A stretch of DNA of 64,000 nt from NCBI GenBank assembly GCA_040387195.1, contig JAZKEF010000012.1, positions 157,542-221,541 of the forward strand, given 5' to 3'. Position 1 is the stretch's first letter. Each line of letters begins with the position of its first letter. This document shows, piece after piece, positions 42,604 to 50,758 of this stretch. The DNA is from UKL13-3 sp040387195. Lineage in GTDB: Bacteria; Bacteroidota; Bacteroidia; UKL13-3. A program made the position numbers and the translations under genes. The notes beneath the pieces are model-generated. The model saw nothing but the letters and a program-made list of their open reading frames with translations. It did no database searches and was not told where the DNA came from.

Positions 42604-44541
42604 ATGAAACGTCTTAGCAAACACAATATCGTTGCCCTATTTTTCCTTATTTGTGCAGCCACTACCCTATGTTCGTTTTCTATAAACACTCATGAGAATA
42701 CCTATGCACAACACTTTCTGAACAAGATCGAATTGCTGCAACAACAGGAAATTCAACTTACAGACCTTATCTACCAAAGCGACCTTTCGCTTGAAAGAGA
42801 TAAACAACGGATCAGGGAACAGCTTCAAGCAACACGGAATATGCTTAAACCTGCAGACTTTTGGTTAAGGTACCTCAATACTTTATCTCACAAAAAAATT
42901 AACGGTCCTTTACCAGTGGAATGGGAAACGGAGGTTTTCGAGAAATTTGAAAAGCCTTACAAACGTGAAGGCGCGGGATTTACCCTTGCATACCAATACC
43001 TCGAAGAAGAACATCCTGATAAATCGGTATTACTGGATTTGGTGCAGCAGGCCAAAACTGCAACCGATGGCTATACCGTTGACTCCATCACACACGAACT
43101 TCAATCCTTTCATCATTTCTATTTTTGCAACCGCTTATTCTTATTAAATCTGGCTGCCATTTACACTACGGGATTTGATTGTCCAGATGCCTCAGCCATT
43201 GTTCCCGAACTACGGTTAATGCTGACAGATATGCTGGTAACCTATAAGCAGTTTAACAGCTCTTTCCCCGAAACACCACTCTCCCCTTCATACCTTGAAC
43301 TATACACACAAACCATCAACTTTGCCAATGCACAACCGGCTTCGGCTGAAACATTTGATCATTATACTTTCATCAGAGAGTTTATCAATCCATTGTATAC
43401 ACTCAACCAGCAACATATTATAACCTATAGAGCCAGCAGCAAAAACCTGTTGGATTATGCGCTCAACAAACAAGCTTCATCCATTTTTTCCAAATTATTA
43501 TACAACAGCCAAAACCCCAAAGGAATTTTCATTCGACTCACGGACTCGGTAAGTTTAGTAGAGCTTGAAAAAGTAGGAAAACAACTTTTTTATGATCCTA
43601 TTTTATCGCAGAACAACCAACGCAGCTGTGTTTCATGTCACAATCCCAATCAGTATTTTACCGACACCAGTGTTGCTACTTCCTTTCAGTTTAACCATGA
43701 GGGAACGCTGAAACGCAACACTCCTTCCCTGCTGAATGCACAATACAATCACTTGTTAATGGCCGATGGAAATCATTACTCTTTGCTTGGTCAAACCAAA
43801 GGTGTAATCACCAATGCTCTCGAAATGGGAAGTACAGAAGAGGATGTGGTACGAAAAGTAATGAGCTGTAAAGAATATGCAAAGGTGTTTTCCAAACTCC
43901 TTAAATATACTCCACAGGAAAAAGAAGTAACACTGGAACATATCGGATCAGCTATCACTTTCTATTATGGAAAATTCAGCAAGTTTGATTCACCTTTTGA
44001 TGAGGCAATGAATAAACACGAACAGCTTACACCTGACGCACAAAAAGGATTTAACCTGTTTATGGGAAAGGCTCAATGCGCTACCGGTCATTTTGTGCCC
44101 CAGTTTAATGGTGTAAAACCTCCGTACATCGGTTCCGAATTTGAGGTAATTGGAGTACCCGCCTCACCCGACTATGCTTCTTTAAGTGAGGATAAAGGAA
44201 GGTATGTGGTGAATCCTGCAACCGAAACCATGAATGCATTCCGCACAGGTACCATCCGCAATGCGGCACAAACACAACCTTATATGCACAATGGCGTATT
44301 TAAGACACTGGATGATGTAATCGAATTTTACAATCGGGGTGGTGGTGCCGGTAAAGGATTGCATGTCCCCAACCAAACACTGCCATCCGACTCTTTGCAA
44401 CTCACCGGTGATGAGAAAGGATACCTCGTTGCTTTCATCCAATCGCTCACCGAAAAAATCCAACCGGAAACACCACCGGCTCAACTGCCTGTTTCCAAAA
44501 ACAAATTGTTAAATCAGCGTAAGGTGGGAGGAACTTATTAA
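42604..44541 (+). CDS. Cytochrome c peroxidase (MauG/CcpA type) with atypical second haem motif
   Basis: The 645-residue periplasmic protein (signal peptide 1-24) has an N-terminal helical extension of about 300 residues. A dihaem cytochrome c peroxidase domain (about 315-625) follows, reducing H2O2 with electrons from small cytochromes. The first haem motif is intact: C342-VSC345-H346 in SCVSCHNP. At the second site the sequence is C492-A-T-G495-H496, so the second cysteine of CxxCH is replaced by Gly (codon GGT at 44086). Other conserved residues are present (RNTPSLLNAQY, FRTGTIRNAAQTQPYMHNGVF). It is followed by a small cytochrome c gene overlapping by 1 bp. Confidence 0.85.
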   Translation: MKRLSKHNIVALFFLICAATTLCSFSINTHENTYAQHFLNKIELLQQQEIQLTDLIYQSDLSLERDKQRIREQLQATRNMLKPADFWLRYLNTLSHKKINGPLPVEWETEVFEKFEKPYKREGAGFTLAYQYLEEEHPDKSVLLDLVQQAKTATDGYTVDSITHELQSFHHFYFCNRLFLLNLAAIYTTGFDCPDASAIVPELRLMLTDMLVTYKQFNSSFPETPLSPSYLELYTQTINFANAQPASAETFDHYTFIREFINPLYTLNQQHIITYRASSKNLLDYALNKQASSIFSKLLYNSQNPKGIFIRLTDSVSLVELEKVGKQLFYDPILSQNNQRSCVSCHNPNQYFTDTSVATSFQFNHEGTLKRNTPSLLNAQYNHLLMADGNHYSLLGQTKGVITNALEMGSTEEDVVRKVMSCKEYAKVFSKLLKYTPQEKEVTLEHIGSAITFYYGKFSKFDSPFDEAMNKHEQLTPDAQKGFNLFMGKAQCATGHFVPQFNGVKPPYIGSEFEVIGVPASPDYASLSEDKGRYVVNPATETMNAFRTGTIRNAAQTQPYMHNGVFKTLDDVIEFYNRGGGAGKGLHVPNQTLPSDSLQLTGDEKGYLVAFIQSLTEKIQPETPPAQLPVSKNKLLNQRKVGGTY

Positions 44542-44942
44542 TGCTTTCAACCAAATACATCCTCTTTTTCTGCAGCCTTGTTTTCATCCTGCTGTTTGCC
44601 TGCAAAACGCCCAAACAACCATATTACGAACTGCCGGCAGGAATGCTGGACCATGTAAAAAAAGAGTATGTGCAGATTTGCGATAAGGGCAGAGTTTTAT
44701 ATGAAATCAATTGCGGAGGATGCCATACCACCAAAAAGAAAGGAAAGGAAATCATCCCTGATTTTACAGCAGAGCAACTGGAGGCTTATCAGATTCGCGC
44801 TGCCAATCCTACCCATGAAACAAGGGTAAGCGAAGAGCAGGTCTCCGCTGAAGAGTTAAGTTCTATCCTCACCTATCTTACTTACAAAACCAAAAGTTAT
44901 GTAGTTCTCAAAAGCAGCAGTCCAAAAAAGGAAAATCATTAA
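44541..44942 (+). CDS. Small c-type cytochrome lipoprotein
   Basis: The 133-residue protein has a lipoprotein signal (LLFAC with Cys21 as the lipid site) and one haem motif C58-GGC61-H62. Its ATG shares a base with the stop of the peroxidase gene (TAATG), so translation is coupled. It is likely the electron donor, or an accessory haem subunit, of that peroxidase on the outer face of the inner membrane. A methionine ligand is not obvious in the visible C-terminal part, so the haem may be low-potential or high-spin. Confidence 0.8.
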   Translation: MLSTKYILFFCSLVFILLFACKTPKQPYYELPAGMLDHVKKEYVQICDKGRVLYEINCGGCHTTKKKGKEIIPDFTAEQLEAYQIRAANPTHETRVSEEQVSAEELSSILTYLTYKTKSYVVLKSSSPKKENH

Positions 44943-44948
44943 TGCGCT

Positions 44949-45028
44949 GCCACACCGAGTTAATCGAGGTGCGAATGTTCATAGAAGTTCTAATGAGCTT
45001 TCCTCCACTTCGATTAACTCAGCGTGGC
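44949..45028. repeat. Hairpin element A (GAGTTAATCGA family)
   Basis: GCCACACCGAGTTAATCGA at 44949-44967 is the reverse complement, with two mismatches, of the sequence ending at 45028. The loop carries AGAAGTTCTAATGAGC (44983-44998), shared with copy C. It follows the cytochrome gene directly. Confidence 0.7.
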
Positions 45029-45032
45029 AAGG

Positions 45033-45093
45033 CTGTCAGGCTGAGTTTACCGAAGCCTACCTGTCGCGAGTAAGCACTTCGATTAACTCAGCG
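45033..45093. repeat. Hairpin element B (GAGTTAATCGA family)
   Basis: Left arm CTGAGTTTACCGAAG (45041-45055) pairs imperfectly with CTTCGATTAACTCAG (45077-45091). Its loop differs from copies A and C. It ends about 20 bp before the RsiV-like gene. Confidence 0.65.
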
Positions 45094-45101
45094 TTAGAAT
45101 G

Positions 45102-45109
45102 TATATTTG
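45102..45109 (+). promoter_or_regulatory. -7 element TATATTTG adjacent to a start codon
   Basis: TATATTTG ends 4 nt before the ATG at 45114, pointing to a leaderless mRNA. No clear TTG is seen at the expected upstream distance; that region is hairpin B. Confidence 0.45.
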
Positions 45110-45113
45110 TTTC

Positions 45114-45887
45114 ATGATAAAACTATTGAGTATTGCTACACTGGTAGCAATAATTGTTTCCTGTACCAATCAACCCAACACTGAAAAAGCTGCACAGCAG
45201 ATTGATTCGCTGAGTTACGAAACCATCACCATGATGCAATCCTTTAACGGTTGTGATAAAGACTCGGGTGGCTGCACCTATATTGAATTTACCTATCCTC
45301 AATTTACCAATGCAAGAGGTGTTTTGGCCGATTCATTAAACATGCTGGTTACAAATGTCTTTGCTAACCGTGAAAAAAATATCACCTCACCCGACAGTGT
45401 GCAGCAGGATTTTTTAGCAACGTATGCAACATTCAAAAAAGAACAACCGGAATATGAGATGGAATGGTTCATTGAACAAAATGTTACGGTACTCAATCAA
45501 TGTGCAAAATGGATAGCTATAGAATGTACTGATTATTCTTTTACCGGTGGGGCACATCCCAACAGCTATCTACTATACAGCATGATCGAAAAAACAACCG
45601 GTCGTAAAATGGTGTTGACTGATTTTTTTGATAGTACTGCTATTCTGAAGCTCACCGCATTGGGGGAAACAGCCTTCCGTTCGGAAAAAGAAATCCCCGC
45701 AAATCAAACCTTCGAAGATGCGGGATATTGGTTTGAAAAGAACCGTTTTTTTCTCAATACAAACTTTTACCTACACGATGGCGGCATCACTTTCTATTAT
45801 AACAGTTATGAAGTTGGGCCTTATGTGATGGGGCCAACGGTAATTACTATTCCTGCAAATAAGCTGCTGGGGTTAATGAAGAAGTAG
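45114..45887 (+). CDS. RsiV-like lipoprotein (DUF4163/DUF3298)
   Basis: The 257-residue protein starts at ATG 45114 (MIKLLSIATLVAIIVSC), which gives a lipobox with Cys17. An ATG at 45099 adds five residues only. The body matches DUF4163 followed by DUF3298: ECTDYSFTGGAHPNSYLLYSM, then LTDFFD and the terminal ITFYYNSYEVGPYVMGPTVITIP. In Bacillus, RsiV is a lysozyme-binding anti-sigma factor with the same extracellular domains. Here only the exported part is present with no anti-sigma domain, so lysozyme or peptidoglycan binding is possible. It is flanked by hairpin repeats A/B and C. Confidence 0.85.
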   Translation: MIKLLSIATLVAIIVSCTNQPNTEKAAQQIDSLSYETITMMQSFNGCDKDSGGCTYIEFTYPQFTNARGVLADSLNMLVTNVFANREKNITSPDSVQQDFLATYATFKKEQPEYEMEWFIEQNVTVLNQCAKWIAIECTDYSFTGGAHPNSYLLYSMIEKTTGRKMVLTDFFDSTAILKLTALGETAFRSEKEIPANQTFEDAGYWFEKNRFFLNTNFYLHDGGITFYYNSYEVGPYVMGPTVITIPANKLLGLMKK

Positions 45888-45888
45888 T

Positions 45889-45969
45889 GTCAGGCGCAGT
45901 TAACGGAAGCCCCATATGTTAATAGAAGTTCTAATGAGCATCCCGGGACTTCGATTAACTCAGTCTGAC
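45889..45969. repeat. Hairpin element C (GAGTTAATCGA family)
   Basis: GTCAGGCGCAGTTAACGGAAG (45889 onward) pairs imperfectly with the end CTTCGATTAACTCAGTCTGAC (to 45969). The loop contains AGAAGTTCTAATGAGC (45924-45939), identical to copy A. Confidence 0.7.
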
Positions 45970-45974
45970 ATGCA

Positions 45975-46014
45975 TAAAAAAGGCCATCTGTCAACTGACA
46001 TATGGCCTTTTTTA
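45975..46014. terminator. Bidirectional terminator between convergent genes
   Basis: AAAAAAGGCCAT / ATGGCCTTTTTT stem with a 14-nt spacer, and A- and T-tracts on both sides, serves the RsiV-like gene (+) and the alpha-oxoamine synthase gene (-). Confidence 0.85.
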
Positions 46015-46119
46015 TATTCATTCGAAACATCTCACTACAGTTGCCTTCGGCCATTACTTCGTAAGCTCAGGCAACTTCTCCAACTTCTCAAATCGGAAAT
46101 CTAAAATCTAAATTTTCTC

Positions 46120-47376
46120 CTAGTGGTTTTCCCCCATTGCAACAATCCCTTGCTCCATTCTATAAGCACCCGATTCAAGTTTGCTTCTGATAGCACCAAA
46201 GGCTGTAATTGTTTCTTCCACATCAGCCAATGTATGCACTGCTGTAGGAATCAACCTCAATAAGATCATTCCCTTCGGAATAACCGGGTATACTACTACT
46301 GAGCAGAAGATCCCGTGGTTTTCACGTAAATCATGAACCACACCTGTTGCTTCTCCAACTGTTCCTTTCATCATTACCGGTGTAACCATGGTATTGGTAT
46401 GTCCGATGTCAAATCCTTTTTCCTTTAATCCACCTTGCAATGCGCGAACAATGGTCCACAATTGCTCTTTGTATTCGGGATGGTTACGGATCAGTTCTAA
46501 ACGTTTCAACGCCCCTTTAACAATAGGCATTGGCACCGACTTGGCATAAATCTGGGAGCGCAAATTGTAACGCAAAAATTTAGTCACTTCTTTTTTAGCA
46601 GCCACAAAACCACCGATCAGTGCCATGCTTTTTGCAAAGGTTCCGAAGTAAATATCAATACCATCATTGCAATCCTGCTCAAACCCTATTCCTCTTCCAC
46701 CTTTTCCGATCGAACCAAAACCATGTGCATCATCCACAAATAAGCGGAACTCGTATTTCTTTTTCAGTTCAACAATCTCAGCAATATTTCCTTGTGAGCC
46801 GGTCATTCCGAAAACACCTTCGGTAATCACCAAAATTCCACCACCTGTTTCATCGGTAATCTTTTTAGCACGCATCAACTGTTGCTCCAAACTTGCAGCA
46901 TCATTGTGTTTGTACAGGAAACGTTTTCCCATATGCAAACGCACACCATCCACAATACATGCGTGGCTTTCCGCATCATATACAATTACATCGTGTCTGT
47001 CTACCAATGCATCAATGGCACTCACCATTCCCTGGTAACCGTAGTTTAACAATACAGCATCTTCCTTGCCTACAAACTCGGCCAGTTCTCTATCCAGTTG
47101 TTCATGAAATACCGAGTTTCCACTCATCATGCGCGCACCCATCGGGTAACCCAAACCATATTCAGCAGTTGCATCCGTATCGGCTTTGCGCACCTCAGGG
47201 TGGTTAGCCAATCCTAAATAATTATTTAAACTCCAGTTTAACATCAACTTTCCACGAAAAGTCATGCGAGGACCAATTTCCCCTTCCAAACGCGGGAACA
47301 TATAATATCCATAAGCATCGTCAGCATGTTGTCCTAACGGACCGGCTTTTTTAGCGAGTTTTTCGAAAATATCCAT
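46120..47376 (-). CDS. Pyridoxal-phosphate alpha-oxoamine synthase (serine palmitoyltransferase / cysteate acyltransferase type)
   Basis: This 418-residue PLP enzyme has the alpha-oxoamine synthase core: SLNNYLGLANHPEV at the N-terminus, YDAESHACIVDG, the PLP aspartate and histidine in VDDAHGFGSIGKGG, and the Schiff-base lysine in FGTFAKSMALIGGF. Such enzymes join an amino acid to an acyl thioester with decarboxylation. In Bacteroidota the likely roles are serine palmitoyltransferase for sphingolipids or the cysteate-using enzyme of sulfonolipid (capnine) synthesis; sequence reading alone cannot choose. 8-amino-7-oxononanoate synthase is less likely because no biotin genes are near. It is transcribed alone. 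Confidence 0.8.
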   Translation of the reverse strand: MDIFEKLAKKAGPLGQHADDAYGYYMFPRLEGEIGPRMTFRGKLMLNWSLNNYLGLANHPEVRKADTDATAEYGLGYPMGARMMSGNSVFHEQLDRELAEFVGKEDAVLLNYGYQGMVSAIDALVDRHDVIVYDAESHACIVDGVRLHMGKRFLYKHNDAASLEQQLMRAKKITDETGGGILVITEGVFGMTGSQGNIAEIVELKKKYEFRLFVDDAHGFGSIGKGGRGIGFEQDCNDGIDIYFGTFAKSMALIGGFVAAKKEVTKFLRYNLRSQIYAKSVPMPIVKGALKRLELIRNHPEYKEQLWTIVRALQGGLKEKGFDIGHTNTMVTPVMMKGTVGEATGVVHDLRENHGIFCSVVVYPVIPKGMILLRLIPTAVHTLADVEETITAFGAIRSKLESGAYRMEQGIVAMGENH

Positions 47377-47565
47377 TGAGTACGTTTTATGTTAATTTGG
47401 GGCGAAAATAAGGTTAACGCCATGTAAATACATAGTTTTTTGACCACAATGGGCAAAAGTTGACAAAATTCAGTCGTAGAGGCTTGGCGCTGGCCGGATA
47501 AGGGATTCCAGACACCTAACCTCCGGAATCCAGTATCTGCTATCCTGCATCTATTCTTCGCATAG

Positions 47566-49653
47566 CTAAAAACCGAACCTTATCTGAACCCTCAGGTCAC
47601 TCAAAACATTCCCATCCACTTTCTCCAACCCACTGCTGATGGATGTTACGTTGCTGTATTCTGTATGGCTGTATTTGAACCAAACATCAAGCCCTCTTCT
47701 GATTTTCACATGTGCCACAACATAATACCTGATGCCGCTGTTTTGGTACAACGGAACGGAATATTGATACAACACATCTTGTTCGGTGGCATATACTTTT
47801 GCATTGTAATCATCAACAGAAAACACTGCAATGCGGGTAGCAAGCGTGAATCGTTTTTGAGGATGTGTGTACAGCAAATCTTGAAACAACAATGAGCCTT
47901 GCTGATTTCCGCTCAACTCATCTTTATAAAAAACCATTTCCAATCTGCTTTTTCCAGTGAGATTATCTGATATTTTGTATTGCGCATTTACACGGTATTG
48001 TTCCCTTTGGTTAATGGTTGTATAATCAACTGCAGAAAGATTACTGGACTGGTTTTTATTTTTTTGTTCGTTGTGGTAACGGATATAAAATTGTGAATGT
48101 TTGGTCGGGTTGTATTGCACCTCTGCCAGATAATCAGTACCGCGTGAAGGTGCATCTGTTAAATAACGCAACCATGGCGAGCGATATCTGTCAACATATA
48201 CATTAAGCAACCACCCATGCCGTGGTTTCCATGACAATCCTGAATACAATCCCTCTTCATTTTTCCCATCCCGGTTTTCACCAAAAGCGTTATTGAAAGT
48301 TGACTGGTATTTTGCACTGTAATTGCGGTAAACCAAAACCATATCCAACCGTTGATGCAAGGGCATCGTTAATCCGGCAATAGTTGCCAATGCTCCATTA
48401 TCACTGATGCTACTTTCTCCAAATACATTGCTGTTGCGTAACTGAAACTGGTAATCCACACCCGCATTGGTCAATTGAGTTCCACTGAAATTGTACAACT
48501 GATAAGGTTTATCTCCAGATTGAAACGATTGATCATATTGAGTTGAAATAGCCGTCACACCTAATTCGAATGATTTGTGTTTATAAGAAGAATGTCCGCC
48601 AAATATGGTTTGCAACACATTGTTTTTGCTTTCAACCTCTGTTTGCGCGCGGTGCAATCCGGTGAGTTGGATGCTGCTGAAATTTCCATCATCCGTTGTA
48701 ACCGAATCCGCGTTTTGGTAATTGGTGCTGATGTATTTTCGCGAACCCAATAGCGTAACCTCTATTCTTTTGAATGCATACGTTGCAGCAATTCCTCTTA
48801 AAAACTCATTCTCATTCAGCGAACGATAGGGTCTTAATGCCTGAAAACTTCTTCTCACATTTAATACATACGAGCTTTTGCCTGCCGCTTGTCCACTGCC
48901 AAAGGTTAGTCCTTGTCCGAAACTTGCCTGATAGTCGCCTAATGCAATAGCTTTCCACCTTCCAGTGTTGCGCATAAAAAAATGCACCGAGTTAAAATCA
49001 AAACCGTTTTGTTGTGCTCCCTTAAAAAACTCTTCACCCATATCTTTCTCCCCTGCATACCCGAAGCTCAATTTACTTCCATAGTTAAAGCGATAACGCA
49101 ATGCATACCTGTATGGTGAACCCTTATAGTAGGATTTGTCCTGCTCTTGCAGGATTGGGTCGTATCCGACCTTCAGTTGAAAATCATTTTCACGGAGTGC
49201 TAAAACTTCATGCTTGCCCTTTTTGAGTTGCTGCATAAAAGGGGTGTGATCGTCATTCAGATCCACATCAACCGAAACAAAATAGCTCAGGTAATACATG
49301 GTATGTTCATCCAATGCTTCGATTGTTTGCAACTCCAGCACGGAGAGGTAATCACCAAACTCTTTGCGGTGTTGCAGTAAAGCAGCAACATCCTTATCAG
49401 AAAGAAAAACCAACTGCTCCAATTGGGGTCGGTTGGCCTTATTCAAATCCAATTTATGTTTAAGGTGATATTCCAATTGTTCCTGCAAATCGGTATAATC
49501 AACCGTTGATTCCTTGTTCTCAATCAACCTTTCGAGCAAATCAGCTATAATCTTTTCTTCCGGCTCTCTGGTTGTTTGTGCAATAGTGCTTAATGAGTAT
49601 ATACCAAAAATCAATATACATATAAGCTGTTTGAGTATGAACTGCATCTTCAT
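47566..49653 (-). CDS. Helix-hairpin-helix exported protein with predicted beta-barrel
   Basis: The 695-residue protein starts at the ATG at 49653, whose ATGA overlaps the stop of the upstream gene. It has a signal peptide (MKMQFILKQLICILIFGIYSLSTIA). A ComEA-like helix-hairpin-helix module follows at about 65-130 (LDLNKANRPQLEQLVFLS, LQTIEALDEHTM). The rest, about 150-695, is rich in alternating hydrophobic strands ending in phenylalanine (RVQIRFGF), typical of outer-membrane barrels. HHH modules usually contact DNA, which is puzzling for a surface barrel. The function is unknown, perhaps DNA uptake or protein assembly. Confidence 0.75.
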   Translation of the reverse strand: MKMQFILKQLICILIFGIYSLSTIAQTTREPEEKIIADLLERLIENKESTVDYTDLQEQLEYHLKHKLDLNKANRPQLEQLVFLSDKDVAALLQHRKEFGDYLSVLELQTIEALDEHTMYYLSYFVSVDVDLNDDHTPFMQQLKKGKHEVLALRENDFQLKVGYDPILQEQDKSYYKGSPYRYALRYRFNYGSKLSFGYAGEKDMGEEFFKGAQQNGFDFNSVHFFMRNTGRWKAIALGDYQASFGQGLTFGSGQAAGKSSYVLNVRRSFQALRPYRSLNENEFLRGIAATYAFKRIEVTLLGSRKYISTNYQNADSVTTDDGNFSSIQLTGLHRAQTEVESKNNVLQTIFGGHSSYKHKSFELGVTAISTQYDQSFQSGDKPYQLYNFSGTQLTNAGVDYQFQLRNSNVFGESSISDNGALATIAGLTMPLHQRLDMVLVYRNYSAKYQSTFNNAFGENRDGKNEEGLYSGLSWKPRHGWLLNVYVDRYRSPWLRYLTDAPSRGTDYLAEVQYNPTKHSQFYIRYHNEQKNKNQSSNLSAVDYTTINQREQYRVNAQYKISDNLTGKSRLEMVFYKDELSGNQQGSLLFQDLLYTHPQKRFTLATRIAVFSVDDYNAKVYATEQDVLYQYSVPLYQNSGIRYYVVAHVKIRRGLDVWFKYSHTEYSNVTSISSGLEKVDGNVLSDLRVQIRFGF

Positions 49654-50465
49654 TTTGCAATCGGTAACGAGCATCCTACGTGTGGTGTTAATCCCAGTAC
49701 CTCATGAAAGCTGGCCGCCATATCCAGTTTTATTGTTTTCATATACAATACCGTCCCGAATGTATAATACACAGGCTGCGTGGCTGCGCCTAAAGCAAGG
49801 TGTACCACTTCATGGATTTTATAATATACACCACCCCGCCAGCTCAGTTGTTGGTTCAATGTCTGATCCGCTTCCAATTGCAGCATCACTTTATCCGACA
49901 CATCGTAGGCGCATCCCAGTTTTGCGTAAGCGGGAATTTTTTCGGAAGTATAGGCTCCGTATGTGTATTGTGTAGGATTAAACACCACAAATCCGATGCG
50001 CAACCGTTGAACGGGCATTGCCGAGATGCCGGCAGCCACCACCATATTACCTGCCGTTCCATATTGTTCAATAAAGGTGGAAACATAATTAAGCTGCACA
50101 CCCAGCGCAAAAGTTGTGCTTAATGCCTTGCTTAAGGATATACCTATCTTTTGCTGGTTAAAAAGGGAGTAACCATAATAGTTAAGTGTTCCACCCAACT
50201 GTCCGTATTTTGTGGGAACAATCACACTCAGGTTTGCAAGGCGCAGGTTCTTCTCCGAAAACCGTTGTTCGGAATACAATCCATATTGCGTTTTACGGAT
50301 GGGGATTGAAGCTGCGGGATTGTTGGTGGCACTCCACACATCAGTGATGGTAACTGAACTTCCGCCAAGCATCCAGGCTTTGGCTCCAACGGGTGCGGCA
50401 ATGTGCTGACCGCGGCAATTAAAAAAGAAAATAGCAAACGCTACAAAAGGAATGAGGGGTTTCAT
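49650..50465 (-). CDS. Outer-membrane barrel protein coupled to the HHH gene
   Basis: The 271-residue protein has a signal peptide (MKPLIPFVAFAIFFFNCRG) and amphipathic strands throughout. An early WSATNNPAASIPI segment resembles the AxNNPA motif of PorV/FadL-like barrels. Its stop overlaps the start of the HHH protein by 4 bp, so the two are made together. No catalytic residues are seen. It could be the shuttle or partner barrel for the HHH protein. Confidence 0.7.
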   Translation of the reverse strand: MKPLIPFVAFAIFFFNCRGQHIAAPVGAKAWMLGGSSVTITDVWSATNNPAASIPIRKTQYGLYSEQRFSEKNLRLANLSVIVPTKYGQLGGTLNYYGYSLFNQQKIGISLSKALSTTFALGVQLNYVSTFIEQYGTAGNMVVAAGISAMPVQRLRIGFVVFNPTQYTYGAYTSEKIPAYAKLGCAYDVSDKVMLQLEADQTLNQQLSWRGGVYYKIHEVVHLALGAATQPVYYTFGTVLYMKTIKLDMAASFHEVLGLTPHVGCSLPIAK

Positions 50466-50719
50466 GAATAAGGGGTTTAGAATGAGGTAAAGATACTAGG
50501 AATTTTATAAAAACAAACAGGATTTGAGAGCCGACACTCCCCCTAAGAACAGCTCTTTCAATGCTGCTGCAGGCAATCTCCAAAATGTGAATAAGGTATT
50601 GTTTATTTCTCCTGCAACATACCAAACCGATACAAATTGTTTGTTTTTAGCTAGTTATCCAAGTGTAGCAACCACCGAACACCTTAAAAACAGGATGTAT
50701 GAAAAACTGAATTAAATCT

Positions 50720-50727
50720 TATTTTTG
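50720..50727 (+). promoter_or_regulatory. Candidate -7 element (TATTTTTG) of the pyrophosphatase gene
   Basis: TATTTTTG fits TAnnTTTG and would give a leader of about 27 nt to the ATG at 50759. No good TTG lies at the usual distance. The rest of the 50466-50758 gap shows nothing else. Confidence 0.4.
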
Positions 50728-50758
50728 CCTCCTTTAATCAGAACGAAAATAAAATACT

